A stretch of 64,000 nt of DNA from Terriglobia bacterium (GTDB lineage Bacteria; Acidobacteriota; Terriglobia; JAJPHL01), in contig JAJPHL010000045.1 of the NCBI GenBank assembly GCA_021325275.1, forward strand, positions 97,108 to 161,107, written 5' to 3'. Positions 9,022 through 17,481 of this stretch are shown here, one piece after another (positions within the stretch are counted from its first letter, which is position 1; each line of letters starts with the position of its first letter). The notes beneath the pieces were generated by a model. It was not told where the DNA came from and did not search any database. It was given only the letters and a program-made list of their open reading frames with translations. Made by a program: the position numbers and the translations under genes.

Positions 9022-10167
9022 ATGCGGAAATTGGTAATTCTGCTGATCGCCTCGATGCTGCCTGCGTTGGCCGGAGCCGCAGACAAATGCAATCAGCCGG
9101 CGGCGGAGCCCGTGGTTGCCGTGTCGGTTCCGAGCCAACCATTCGCCGCGATTCCTTCGCTCGACGGTTGCACGATTTTCGTGACCATGCCGCAAAGTAA
9201 GTCCGTCGCCGTGATGAGTCGCACCGGCGGCGTTGTGAGACTCGAGCGGACCATCGATGTGCACGAGGGTCCCACCGGCGCGGTGCTCACGCACGACGGC
9301 GCGCTGCTGATCGCGGCGGCCCAGGACGGAGCCGTCGTTTTGGACACGACGCGCGGCTCCTTTGTGGGGCACATCAAGGCGCCACCGTCGGGGGCGCGCA
9401 TTGGGTCCGTCTATGTGAACATCACGGCGGACGATCGCACGCTGTTCATCAGCGATGAATACGCGCAGCGAATCACGGTGATCGATTTTGCGAAGGCGCG
9501 GACGTCGAAGTTCCACGATTCGGCGGTTATCGGCACGATTCCCACGGGCTTTCTTCCTATCGCCCTCACGTTTTCCCCTGACGAGCACTATCTCTACACC
9601 ACAAGCGAAGCGGCCGGCGATTGGGGATGGCCCAAAGTTTGCGTGGCGGAAGGCGCCAAGTCGCAGGAACATTTTCCGGAAGGCGCCCTGCTCGTAATCG
9701 ACGTGGCGCGCGCGCGAACCGATCCGGCCCACGCCGTGATCGCGAAAATGCCTGCCGGATGCAGCGCGGTGCGTTTGGCGCTTTCTCCAGGCGGCGATCG
9801 CGCGTATGTGACGGCGCGCAATGCCAATGCGATGCTGGCGTTCGACACCGCGAAATTACTCGGCGATCCCGAGCACGCGCTGATCGGAAGAGTGCCGGTG
9901 GGCAGCTCGCCTGTGGGCGTGGCCGTGGTCGACGACGGCAAGAAGATAGTGGTCGCGAACTCCAACCGCTTCGCCGGCGGCGCCAACGACCACTCAACGC
10001 TCTCGGTGATCGATGCCGCGAGTCTCACCGTGTTGGGCACGATCCCGGCCGGCGCGTTTCCGCGCGAAATGCGTCTCACCGCCGACGGCCGGACCTTGCT
10101 GGTCACGAATTTCGCTTCGAAAAACTTGCAGATCATCGATGTTTCGCGAATGCCGATCACCAAGTGA
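9022..10167 (+). CDS. Exported YncE/YVTN-type beta-propeller protein
   Basis: A 381-residue exported protein. The start at 9022 gives a clean signal peptide (MRKLVILLIASMLPALAGAA, cleavage before DKCNQ), whereas the upstream open frame to 8851 is a shadow. It shows repeated YVTN-like propeller blades such as TADDRTLFISDEYAQRITVID and TADGRTLLVTNFASKNLQIID, and SPGGDRAYVTARNANAML. The family folds as a seven-bladed propeller and its members are mostly of unknown role. Its stop overlaps the 3' end of the convergent VapC by 11 bp. Confidence 0.85.
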   Translation: MRKLVILLIASMLPALAGAADKCNQPAAEPVVAVSVPSQPFAAIPSLDGCTIFVTMPQSKSVAVMSRTGGVVRLERTIDVHEGPTGAVLTHDGALLIAAAQDGAVVLDTTRGSFVGHIKAPPSGARIGSVYVNITADDRTLFISDEYAQRITVIDFAKARTSKFHDSAVIGTIPTGFLPIALTFSPDEHYLYTTSEAAGDWGWPKVCVAEGAKSQEHFPEGALLVIDVARARTDPAHAVIAKMPAGCSAVRLALSPGGDRAYVTARNANAMLAFDTAKLLGDPEHALIGRVPVGSSPVGVAVVDDGKKIVVANSNRFAGGANDHSTLSVIDAASLTVLGTIPAGAFPREMRLTADGRTLLVTNFASKNLQIIDVSRMPITK

Positions 10168-10540
10168 TCCGCTGCAGCCCGGGAATGTAGTCGAAATGCT
10201 TGTCGCGTGAAAGAAGGGGAAGATTGTGCTGGCGGCAGAGTGCGGCGATCCAGACATCGTTGGTGGGGACCGGCTGGCCGGCCCGCCGCAATTCGCTGCG
10301 AATGTCTGCGTACCAGGTTGATGTTTCGTTGGTGATATCCAGAACCGAAAAGCGATCCAGCAGTTGCTTCAACCAGTGCTCCCTCGCATTCCGATCGCGG
10401 GACCATGCCAGCCCAAATCTATATTCCCCAAGGACAACGCTCGGGATCTCCACCGTTCCAGCCTTCACAATGATCGTTGTTAGTTCAGCGTGTCCATCGG
10501 CGAGATCGGAAATGCCGTTTGTGTCGAGGATCAACGCCAC
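10157..10540 (-). CDS. PIN-domain toxin (VapC family)
   Basis: A 127-residue PIN-domain ribonuclease. The start ILDTNGISDLADG holds the first catalytic Asp (D6), VVLGEYRFGL carries the acidic Glu, TNDVWIAALCRQHNLPLLSRDKHF has the later Asp pair (TNDVWIAA, SRDKHF). VapC toxins cleave tRNA or rRNA. It overlaps the antitoxin gene by 10 bp, and its stop overlaps that of the convergent propeller by 11 bp. A degraded paralog of the same locus lies at 14.9-15.2 kb. Confidence 0.9.
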   Translation of the reverse strand: MALILDTNGISDLADGHAELTTIIVKAGTVEIPSVVLGEYRFGLAWSRDRNAREHWLKQLLDRFSVLDITNETSTWYADIRSELRRAGQPVPTNDVWIAALCRQHNLPLLSRDKHFDYIPGLQRITW

Positions 10541-10794
10541 AGCTCCGGTTCGATTTGTTCGAACTCTTCTTCGATGATTGCGTTGATGCGCGGGGTTTCG
10601 TCGTTCAGGTGGCTGAGGGCGCCAGACAGTTTCAGTATTGCTTCCATGTTGGCGGCCTGTTCCTCTGCTGTTGGGTGCGCCCGAATCTCTTTTTCGACAA
10701 GTTCCGTGACAAGTTCGGACACGGAGATCCCGCGCTCCATCGCGAGTGCTTCCGCTCGGCTCAGGATAGGCTCGGGGATTTGCAACGCCGCCAT
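10531..10794 (-). CDS. VapB-type antitoxin
   Basis: An 87-residue antitoxin immediately upstream of the PIN toxin, sharing a 10-bp overlap. The N-terminal IPEPILSRAEALAMERGISVSELV is like a ribbon-helix-helix domain. The acidic tail (EEEFEQIEPELWR) is nearly the same as the tail of the second antitoxin at 14888-15145 (EVEFEQIDPEMWK), so the two loci are paralogs. The frame is open to 11067 but the ATG at 10794 is the natural start; the longer version runs antisense through the hydroxylase promoter region. Confidence 0.88.
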   Translation of the reverse strand: MAALQIPEPILSRAEALAMERGISVSELVTELVEKEIRAHPTAEEQAANMEAILKLSGALSHLNDETPRINAIIEEEFEQIEPELWR

Positions 10795-10915
10795 ACCAGA
10801 ATGTTCACACAAGGTATGGCGAAATTCAAGAGGCGGGTCCTTCGGCCGCTCGGGACTTTCCAAAAGTTCAGTGCTATTCTGAGGAAGGGCCAGCGCACTG
10901 GCACGAGGTTCATTC

Positions 10916-11422
10916 TTGCGGAAGGAACTAGTCGACCTCAGCATCAACGGACGCCGCCATGAACTAGCGGTTGAGCCGAATCGAACGCTGCTCGACGTCC
11001 TGCGCGAGGACCTCCGCCTGACCGGCACAAAATGCGGCTGCGACGATTCCAGTTGCGGCGCCTGCACGGTGGTCGTCGACGGTCAGCCGATGCTCTCGTG
11101 CCTCCTGCTCGCCGTCAGCTATCAGGATTCCCAAATTCAAACCATCGAAAGTTTGGCGACACAGGGCGAACTCGGCGCCTTGCAGCGCGGCTTCGTGCAG
11201 GAAGGCGGATCGCAGTGCGGATTCTGCACGCCCGGCATGGTGATGTCGCTGCACACCCTGCTCGAATCCACCGCCGATCCCACGGAGGAAGAAGTACGCG
11301 CCGCGATTTCCGGGAATATTTGCCGCTGCACGGGCTACATGCAGATTTGCCGCGCGGTCCGCCACGCCGTCGCGGAAATTCGCGAGGAGGAAATTCGCGA
11401 GAAAGAGCGGCTGCATGCCTGA
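10916..11422 (+). CDS. Molybdenum hydroxylase [2Fe-2S] subunit (4-hydroxybenzoyl-CoA reductase gamma-like)
   Basis: A 168-residue iron-sulfur subunit of a xanthine-oxidase-family enzyme. The plant-type cluster motif is GTKCGCDDSSCGACT with a later C (SCLL); the second all-helical cluster motif is SQCGFCTPGMVM and NICRCTGYMQI. These two [2Fe-2S] clusters pass electrons between molybdopterin and FAD. The start is a TTG at 10916 with a GAGG site about eight bases upstream. Its stop overlaps the next gene by 8 bp. Homologous subunits exist for CO dehydrogenase, xanthine dehydrogenase and 4-hydroxybenzoyl-CoA reductase; the FAD subunit argues for the last. Confidence 0.88.
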   Translation: MRKELVDLSINGRRHELAVEPNRTLLDVLREDLRLTGTKCGCDDSSCGACTVVVDGQPMLSCLLLAVSYQDSQIQTIESLATQGELGALQRGFVQEGGSQCGFCTPGMVMSLHTLLESTADPTEEEVRAAISGNICRCTGYMQICRAVRHAVAEIREEEIREKERLHA

Positions 11423-13679
11423 AACGGCGCCTGGCTTTGCGGTGATCGGCAAATCCGCTCCCATGCTCGATGGCAAGGCTCGCGTTTCCGGCCTCGCCGT
11501 CTACACCGCCGACATGACCCTGCCCGGCATGCTCTACGGCAAGGTCCTGCATTCCACTGTTCCCCATGCGCGCATCGTTCGCATCGACACCTCGCGCGCC
11601 GGCGCGCTGCCGGGCGTGCACGCGGTCGTGGTGGGAAACGAATTTCCGAACCGCTACGGAATCTTGCCGATTGGTCACGACGAAGCCGCGATCGCCGTCG
11701 ACAAAGTGCGTTACATCGGCGACAACGTGGCCGCCGTTGCCGCGGACACCGAGGCGATCGCCGATGAGGCGCTGCGTCTGGTGCAAGTGGAATACGCGCC
11801 GCTGCGCGCCTGGTTCGATGCCGAGGAATCCATGCGGGCCGAGCGAGACCTGATTCACGACGATCGTCCCCACAACATTGAGAAGCACTACAGCCACAAC
11901 TTTGGCGATGTCGACACCGCGTTCGCGCGCGCCCATCTGGTTCGCGAAGATCGCTTCCGCTGTCCCGCGGTGACGCACGCGGCGATGGAGCCGCACGCCA
12001 CGCTCGCCGCCATGCAGATCGACGGTGGAATCACGGTCTGGTCGTCGACGCAGGTTCCGTATTACTTGCAGCGCACCATCGCGAACGTTTTGGAAATGCC
12101 GGAAAGCGCCGTGCGCGTGATCAAACCGGCGGTGGGCGGCGGATTCGGCGGGAAGAGCGAAGTGTGTCCGCTCGAAGTAATCGCCGCGATGCTCTCCAAG
12201 AAGTGCGGCCGGCCCGTGCGCATCACGTATTCGCGCGAGGAAGTATTCTTCACGCATCGCGGCCGGCCGTCGCAGATCGTCGACCTGAAAACGGGCGTCG
12301 ACCGCGACGGAAAAATCCTCGCCGTGGCCGCGGCCACGATTCAGGATGGCGGCGCGTTCTGCGGCTACGGCCCGGTCACGGTGCTGTACTCCGGAAACTT
12401 GCTGGCCGGGATTTACCAGATCGAAAACCTCCGCTACGACGGATTTCGCGTCCTGACGAACAAGCCTTCCTGCGGCGCGATGCGCGGGCACGGGACCGTC
12501 AACATGCGTTTTGCCTTCGAGTCGCAACTCGACATGATCGCTTCGCAGCTTGGAATCGATCCGGTGGAAATGCGCCGCCGCAATCTGCTGAAGCCGCCCT
12601 GCTTCACTGTGAACAATCTGCGCGTGACCAGCTACGGTTTTCCAGAATGCATCGATCGCGTTGTCGAGGCGTCGGGATGGCGCGAGCGCAAAGGCAAAAT
12701 GCCGCGAGGCCGGGGATTGGGAGTGGCGGGTAGTCATTACGTCACCGGTGCGGCGAATCCCATCAATCGTTCGGACATGCCGCATTCTTCCGTCACGCTG
12801 AAGGCCGATCGCGATGGAGCCTTCACGATTTATTCCGGCGCATCCGACATCGGGCAAGGCTGCGACGTGATGCAAGTGATGATCGTAGCCGAGGTGCTGG
12901 GCGTCGATCCGTCGCGCGTGCGGCTGGTTGCGGCCGACACCGGGACGACGCCTGTGGACTTGGGCAGCTACTCCAGTCGCGTTACGTTCATGTGCGGCAA
13001 CGCCGCCAAGCGCGCCGCGGAAGAGTTGAAGAAAGAAATCTACAGGGTTTCCGCGGAAGCGCAGAAAGCTTCCGGAAAACCAATCCCACAAAACTTCGAT
13101 GAAGCGCTGCGACTTGCGTTGGAAGCGAGCGGCGTCATCGTCGCGCATGGACACTATGCGCCGCCCGAGGCGGCGCGCGGAGGGCACTTCAAGGGCGCGG
13201 GCGTGGGCCCGTCACCGTCGTACAGCTACAGCGCGCAGGTGGCCGAAGTTGTGGTCGATGAGGAAACCGGCGAAGTGCGAATCGAGAAAATTTGGGCCGC
13301 GCACGATTGTGGACGCGCGCTCAATCCCGTGGCCGTCGAAGGTCAGGTGATCGGATCCGTCTCCATGGGATTGGGGCAGGCGCTGCAAGAAGAAATGATT
13401 TGGCGGAACGGATTTTTGATGAATCCCGGTCTGCTGGAATATCGTTCGCCGGCGTCGTGCGACGCGGCCTCGCCCGACATCGAGTCGTTCATCGTGGAGA
13501 GCATCGATCCGGAAGGGCCGTTTGGGGCGAAAGAAGCGAGCGAAGGATCGCTGGCCGCTTCGATTCCCGCCGTCGCCAACGCAATTTACGACGCCGTGGG
13601 TGTGCGAATCATGGAACTGCCGTTGACGCCGGAAAAAATCCTGCGGGCGCTCAAGCAAAAGAAGAAGGCGGCGGCATGA
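11415..13679 (+). CDS. Molybdopterin-binding catalytic subunit (4-hydroxybenzoyl-CoA reductase alpha-like)
   Basis: A 754-residue molybdopterin (Mo-MPT) subunit, close to the usual length of about 760 for the family. Visible are the substrate/cofactor strand AVGGGFGGKSE, RPVRITYSREEVF, CGAMRGHGTVNMRFA and GASDIGQG..., typical of the aldehyde oxidase/xanthine dehydrogenase fold. The glutamate near the C-terminus (GPFGAKEASEGS) fits the conserved general-base Glu (GxKExxE-type) of the family. It catalyses hydride transfer at the Mo centre; the probable reaction is reductive dehydroxylation of an aromatic CoA ester or an oxidative hydroxylation. It overlaps both neighbours in a three-gene operon. 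The specific substrate is inferred, not proven. Confidence 0.85.
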   Translation: MPETAPGFAVIGKSAPMLDGKARVSGLAVYTADMTLPGMLYGKVLHSTVPHARIVRIDTSRAGALPGVHAVVVGNEFPNRYGILPIGHDEAAIAVDKVRYIGDNVAAVAADTEAIADEALRLVQVEYAPLRAWFDAEESMRAERDLIHDDRPHNIEKHYSHNFGDVDTAFARAHLVREDRFRCPAVTHAAMEPHATLAAMQIDGGITVWSSTQVPYYLQRTIANVLEMPESAVRVIKPAVGGGFGGKSEVCPLEVIAAMLSKKCGRPVRITYSREEVFFTHRGRPSQIVDLKTGVDRDGKILAVAAATIQDGGAFCGYGPVTVLYSGNLLAGIYQIENLRYDGFRVLTNKPSCGAMRGHGTVNMRFAFESQLDMIASQLGIDPVEMRRRNLLKPPCFTVNNLRVTSYGFPECIDRVVEASGWRERKGKMPRGRGLGVAGSHYVTGAANPINRSDMPHSSVTLKADRDGAFTIYSGASDIGQGCDVMQVMIVAEVLGVDPSRVRLVAADTGTTPVDLGSYSSRVTFMCGNAAKRAAEELKKEIYRVSAEAQKASGKPIPQNFDEALRLALEASGVIVAHGHYAPPEAARGGHFKGAGVGPSPSYSYSAQVAEVVVDEETGEVRIEKIWAAHDCGRALNPVAVEGQVIGSVSMGLGQALQEEMIWRNGFLMNPGLLEYRSPASCDAASPDIESFIVESIDPEGPFGAKEASEGSLAASIPAVANAIYDAVGVRIMELPLTPEKILRALKQKKKAAA

Positions 13680-14656
13680 CCCTACCGGAGTTCACGCTGC
13701 TGCGTCCGCGAAACTTGCCGGAAGCGATCGATTCGCTCGACCGGCATCGCGGCGACATTCAAGTCATCGCCGGAGGCACGGACTTGGTGCCGAGTCTCAA
13801 GCAGCGCTTGTTCGCGCCGCGCTATTTGCTCGACCTGAAACCGATCCGCGATCTGCGCGGCATTCGCAACGGGCACGGGCTGACGATTGGCGCGATGACC
13901 ACCGTCGGCGCGATCGCCGACTCTCCGCTGGTGGCCGAAAAATTCCCGGTGCTGGCAGCGGCGGCAGCGGCCATCGCCAGTCCTGTGCTGCGCACCACCG
14001 GAACGCTGGGCGGTAATCTGTGTCTCGATACCCGCTGTCTTTGGTACAACCAATCTCCATTCTGGCGGGCTTCTTGCGGATTCTGTTTAAAGAAAGATGG
14101 AAAGGTTTGTCACGTCGCACCCGGCGGCGAGAAATGCTGGGCCGTTTTTTCCGGCGATACCGCCCCGGCCTTGCTGGCGCTGGGCGCGGAAATTGAAATC
14201 GCCTCTCCCCGCGCGTCGCGCCGCCTTCCTCTCGCCGACTTCTACACCGGCGACGGGATGGCGCGCATCAAACTCGCCGGGGACGAAATTCTCACCCGCG
14301 TACACCTGCCGGAGTCGTCGGCGGGCCTGCGCGGAGCGTATTTCAAGTATCGTTTGCGTGGATCGATCGACTATCCGCTCGCCGGCGTCGCGGTGGCGCT
14401 CGATTTGGCGCCGGACGGGACGTGCCGGCGCGGCGCGCTGGCAGTGACCGCGCTCAATCCGAAGCCGCAGTTGATTCCAGGCGCTGAGGCGGCCCTTCGC
14501 GGATCGCGCTTAAGCGACGATCTGCTCGACCGGCTCGCCGAACTTACGAATCGCGCCATCAAACCGCTCAGCACGTCGGCCTCGACGCCGGATTATCGCC
14601 GCCACATCGCGCGTGTGTTTGTGCGGCGCGCCGTGCGCCAAGCTTGGCAGGCGTGA
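13676..14656 (+). CDS. FAD subunit with extra [4Fe-4S] cysteines (4-hydroxybenzoyl-CoA reductase beta-like)
   Basis: A 326-residue FAD-binding subunit. FAD motif DLVPSLKQRLF and GTLGGNLCLDTRC. Between about residues 116 and 154 there are six cysteines (C116, C121, C134, C137, C145, C154) in the context CLDTRCLWYNQS, SCGFCLKKDGK, CHVAPGGEKC. The spacing of C121, C137, C145 and C154 corresponds to the four cysteines known to bind an additional [4Fe-4S] cluster in Thauera 4-hydroxybenzoyl-CoA reductase. Most other members of the family lack this insert. Start ATG overlaps the previous stop (ATGA). Together these make a four-cluster electron chain from FAD to molybdenum. Confidence 0.82.
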   Translation: MTLPEFTLLRPRNLPEAIDSLDRHRGDIQVIAGGTDLVPSLKQRLFAPRYLLDLKPIRDLRGIRNGHGLTIGAMTTVGAIADSPLVAEKFPVLAAAAAAIASPVLRTTGTLGGNLCLDTRCLWYNQSPFWRASCGFCLKKDGKVCHVAPGGEKCWAVFSGDTAPALLALGAEIEIASPRASRRLPLADFYTGDGMARIKLAGDEILTRVHLPESSAGLRGAYFKYRLRGSIDYPLAGVAVALDLAPDGTCRRGALAVTALNPKPQLIPGAEAALRGSRLSDDLLDRLAELTNRAIKPLSTSASTPDYRRHIARVFVRRAVRQAWQA

Positions 14657-14887
14657 TCGATGGCTGGAACCGAGGCTTGCCGGCTGGCGGCAAAGGCGTC
14701 ATGTGCGTGGGCGGGGCGTATTCCAGCAAGCGGCGGTTGTTCTCTGCCGGTTGGGATCGCGAGTTGACTCGCCTTGAAGCGACTTGCGGTTGCCTATCGA
14801 GATACCGAAGGAGCGCACGGCCTACGATTTCGCCGATCCCATGGCATGATGGTTGGAATGGACACGCTCTACTACGGAAACAACTTC

Positions 14888-15145
14888 ATGAAGACGACGC
14901 TTGAGATTCCAGATAAGACGTTTCGCAAAGCCAAGGCTCGCGCGGCACAGCAAGGCATTCCGCTCTGCGAGTTCGTGACCAAAGCGGTGGAGCGCGAGCT
15001 TGAAACAAGCGCGTCGCGGGCGAACGGCGAGCCGCCGTGGATGAAGCACATCGGCAAACTAAAACATCTCAAGAAAGAACTCGAGGAGTTCGATCGGATC
15101 ATCGAGGTGGAATTCGAGCAGATTGATCCGGAGATGTGGAAGTGA
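14888..15145 (+). CDS. VapB-type antitoxin of a broken locus
   Basis: An 85-residue antitoxin. Its N-terminus MKTTLEIPDKTFRKAKARA reads as a ribbon-helix-helix domain, and its tail EVEFEQIDPEMWK closely matches the antitoxin at 10531-10794. The ATG at 14858 is an alternative start. It overlaps the following toxin frame by 10 bp, the same overlap as in the intact pair. The toxin gene after it is truncated, so this antitoxin probably has no partner here, though it could still bind the intact VapC. Confidence 0.75.
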   Translation: MKTTLEIPDKTFRKAKARAAQQGIPLCEFVTKAVERELETSASRANGEPPWMKHIGKLKHLKKELEEFDRIIEVEFEQIDPEMWK

Positions 15146-15226
15146 TTACTGACACGAACGCCCTCTCAGCAATGGCCGAAGGCGCCCCGCTGAACTCGTT
15201 GTCCCATATTTATGGGAAGGTCTACT
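15136..15226 (+). pseudogene. Truncated VapC toxin (PIN-domain remnant)
   Basis: A GTG at 15136 begins VITDTNALSAMAEGAPLNS, which aligns with ILDTNGISDLADGHAELTT at the start of the intact VapC at 10157-10540. Only about 20 residues of the PIN fold remain. The frame then reads antisense through the convergent propeller gene and loses all PIN features: no second acidic Glu, no TND or RD motif. Homology ends near 15207, abutting the stop codon of that neighbour at 15227-15229. Confidence 0.75.
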
Positions 15227-16561
15227 CTACGGTTGCTTTTTCTCGCCCACCGCAAACAAAGTATGCTGCGCGCGGAAAAACAGCACGCCATCGGAGATCG
15301 CCGGCGACGACATCATCGGCTCGCCTAACGGATTGCTGGCGATGAATTCATACGCTTCGCCGGCCTTGGCGACTTTGATTTCGCCGTCTTCATTCGGAAT
15401 GTACAGCTTTCCGTCGCCCGCTACCGGTGACGACGTGTAGCCACCGCCTGAGTTCGGCAAACGCTGCTGGAAGACGCGCTCGCCGGTCTTGATTTTGTAC
15501 GCCGCCAGCACGCCTTGATTGTTCACAGTGTAAAAGTAGTCGCCGTACGCCACGGGCGTCGGCATGTAGGGGCCGCCCGATTTCTTGCGCCAAGCGATAA
15601 ATTCGCTCGAGTCCTTGTCGTCGGGCAACGTCAAGTCGCCCGTGCCGCCGGGACGAATCGCGTAGATCGGCTGGCGCGGCGCGTAGCCGTTGGTCGCGAA
15701 CACAATTCCTTGCGCCACGATCGGCGTGGGCGTGGTGATTTCGGAATTCGGCCCGAGCTTCCACAATTCTTTCCCCGTGGCGGGATCGTAGCCGCGCGTG
15801 AACTTCGTCGCTTGCAGGATTAACTCATTGCGCGGCGCGCCCTCGTAAATCGCCGGCGTCGACCAACCCGGTAGTTCGTCGCGCATCGTTTTCCAAACCT
15901 GCTTGCCGTCTTTCAGGCTATACGCCGCGACGAACGAGCCTTTCTGAATGTCCGCTTGCACGATCACCATGTCCTTGTAGATGATCGGCGAACTTCCGTA
16001 CGACCACTGATAGTCGGGATCGTAGAACCATCCGGCGTCGAGCACGCCCAGATCGTCTTTCCACAGGAGTTTTCCGTCGGGGTCGTAGCAATACATGCCT
16101 TCCGCACCGAAAATCGCCACGACGTGTTTGCCGTCGGTCGCGGGCGTCGAGGACGCATAGCTTGATTTCGGATGGCGCTTCGTGCGCGGCACGCCTTCGT
16201 ACGCCAAGCGCTCCCAAACGATCTTGCCGGATTTCTTGTCGATCGCGTAAACCTTGAACTGATGTTTCGATTGATCCTTGGCCGGCTCGACGTCGCCAAA
16301 AAGTCCATGACGAAATTCGGAATTCGGATCCGAACTGATCGCCGTGGTCACGTAAATGCGATCGCCCCACACAATGGGACTGGAGTGCGCGAGTCCGGGA
16401 ATCGGCGTCTTCCACAAAATGTTTTCGTTCTTCTCGGCGTTAAACGTGGACGCCAGCGTCTTGCCGTCGGCGACGCCCGACGCGCCCGTTCCGCGGAATT
16501 GCGGCCAGTTTTGCGCCGCACACGCCCCGGCCAGCGTCAATAGAATGATTGCGCGTTTCAC
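15227..16561 (-). CDS. Exported PQQ-type beta-propeller protein
   Basis: A 444-residue exported protein with signal peptide MKRAIILLTLAGACAAQ. It opens with the motif NWPQFRGTGASGVADG, the WPQFRG sequence found at the start of many secreted PQQ-like proteins, then shows W-D-repeat blades (VWGDRIYVTTAI, KVYAIDKKSGKIVWE, KLLWKDDLGVLDAGWFYDPDYQ). The fold is a quinoprotein-like propeller; whether it binds PQQ is not clear, as no complete quinoprotein dehydrogenase catalytic set is visible. It overlaps the upstream ankyrin gene by 4 bp. Confidence 0.85.
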   Translation of the reverse strand: MKRAIILLTLAGACAAQNWPQFRGTGASGVADGKTLASTFNAEKNENILWKTPIPGLAHSSPIVWGDRIYVTTAISSDPNSEFRHGLFGDVEPAKDQSKHQFKVYAIDKKSGKIVWERLAYEGVPRTKRHPKSSYASSTPATDGKHVVAIFGAEGMYCYDPDGKLLWKDDLGVLDAGWFYDPDYQWSYGSSPIIYKDMVIVQADIQKGSFVAAYSLKDGKQVWKTMRDELPGWSTPAIYEGAPRNELILQATKFTRGYDPATGKELWKLGPNSEITTPTPIVAQGIVFATNGYAPRQPIYAIRPGGTGDLTLPDDKDSSEFIAWRKKSGGPYMPTPVAYGDYFYTVNNQGVLAAYKIKTGERVFQQRLPNSGGGYTSSPVAGDGKLYIPNEDGEIKVAKAGEAYEFIASNPLGEPMMSSPAISDGVLFFRAQHTLFAVGEKKQP

Positions 16562-17397
16562 TTTGCCTCCACTTTCTTGTACTCGAACGTCATACCGCCT
16601 TGTTGAAGCGCCAGCCCCGTCACTTTGCCGTCTTCGGACTTGAACGTGATCGTGATTTGATCGAACTCCACGGTGGTGAATTTCTCTTTGTTGAACGCCG
16701 CCATGGTCAGCGTGGGTTGTCCTGACGGCTGCAGCATCAGCTTGCCGTCCTTGAACGTAAAATCGAAATCCGGCGGACCCGGATTCTTTGGCTTGTAGCT
16801 GCCCGCGTAGCTCTTCAGCGTGTCGTCATCCACTTTGAAACTCGGCGACTCCGCGGGGACCGCGCCGGCTTTCTTCAGCATGTCGGCGATTTCGTCCTGC
16901 TTGGCCTTGGTCGCCGAGGTTAACGCGCGCGTCAGCGACGCCGGCTTGACTTCGCCCGAGGCCAGCACCCACTTCACCAGCGCGGCGTCCTTGTTTCCGA
17001 CCGCGCCTACGAGCGCCTCGTCGCGCGACCCGCCGTGTTCCACCAGCATCTTCACGACGTCGGAGTGTCCGTGGTCGAGCGCCCAGCCCATCGGCGTCTG
17101 GTGATAAAACGTGTCCTGCACGTTGACCTTGGCGCCGTGTTCGAGCAGCACCTTGACCACCTCGGTATGGCCCTTGTCGCACGCCGGGAAGAGCGCCGTT
17201 TGGTCGTAGCGCCACTTGGCGTTGGCGTCGACGCCTTTCTTCAACAGCGCTTCGACGGCACCGGCGTCGCCCTTGCGGGCGGCGGCGAAGAGTTGTTCCG
17301 TTGTATCGTCTTGCGATATAATTCCGGCGTGTGTGCTCGCGGCCAAAAGCAGCATCGCCGCCAGCGGCGCGGCGCGGCGGACGGAAACTGGAAACAT
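16558..17397 (-). CDS. Exported ankyrin-repeat protein
   Basis: A 279-residue exported protein. A strong GGAGGAG at 17405-17411 sits 7 bases before the ATG at 17397, so I start there rather than at 17451. The signal peptide is MFPVSVRRAAPLAAMLLLAASTHAG. Ankyrin repeats follow (residues about 30-180), for example TEQLFAAARKGDAGAVEALLKKG, NAKWRYDQTALFPACDKGH, DTFYHQTPMGWALDHGHSDVV. The C-terminal part (ESPSFKVDDDTLKSYAGSY) resembles beta-rich domains of DUF3471-like tails. It is upstream of, and coupled to, the propeller gene; an ankyrin/propeller pair may act outside the cell as a binding complex. Confidence 0.85.
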   Translation of the reverse strand: MFPVSVRRAAPLAAMLLLAASTHAGIISQDDTTEQLFAAARKGDAGAVEALLKKGVDANAKWRYDQTALFPACDKGHTEVVKVLLEHGAKVNVQDTFYHQTPMGWALDHGHSDVVKMLVEHGGSRDEALVGAVGNKDAALVKWVLASGEVKPASLTRALTSATKAKQDEIADMLKKAGAVPAESPSFKVDDDTLKSYAGSYKPKNPGPPDFDFTFKDGKLMLQPSGQPTLTMAAFNKEKFTTVEFDQITITFKSEDGKVTGLALQQGGMTFEYKKVEAK

Positions 17398-17404
17398 ATT
17401 TTCA

Positions 17405-17411
17405 CTCCTCC
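17405..17411 (-). promoter_or_regulatory. Strong Shine-Dalgarno of the ankyrin gene
   Basis: GGAGGAG on the minus strand, seven bases from the ATG at 17397. It decides that start over the alternative at 17451. Confidence 0.65.
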
Positions 17412-17481
17412 GTGAAAACGCTTTTGTTAGAATATGTACGGAGTATACCATCCGAGTGTTTCAACAATTGTCATCTTGCTT

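Noticed and set aside
10890..10919. A second sigma-54 site (TGGCAC then TTGC) before the hydroxylase operon.
   Set aside because: The spacing between the two elements is 11 bases rather than 5.
11115..13187. A 690-codon minus-strand frame over the molybdenum subunit gene.
   Set aside because: The plus-strand gene has family motifs and operon overlap. The minus frame shows no recognisable domain and is a codon shadow.
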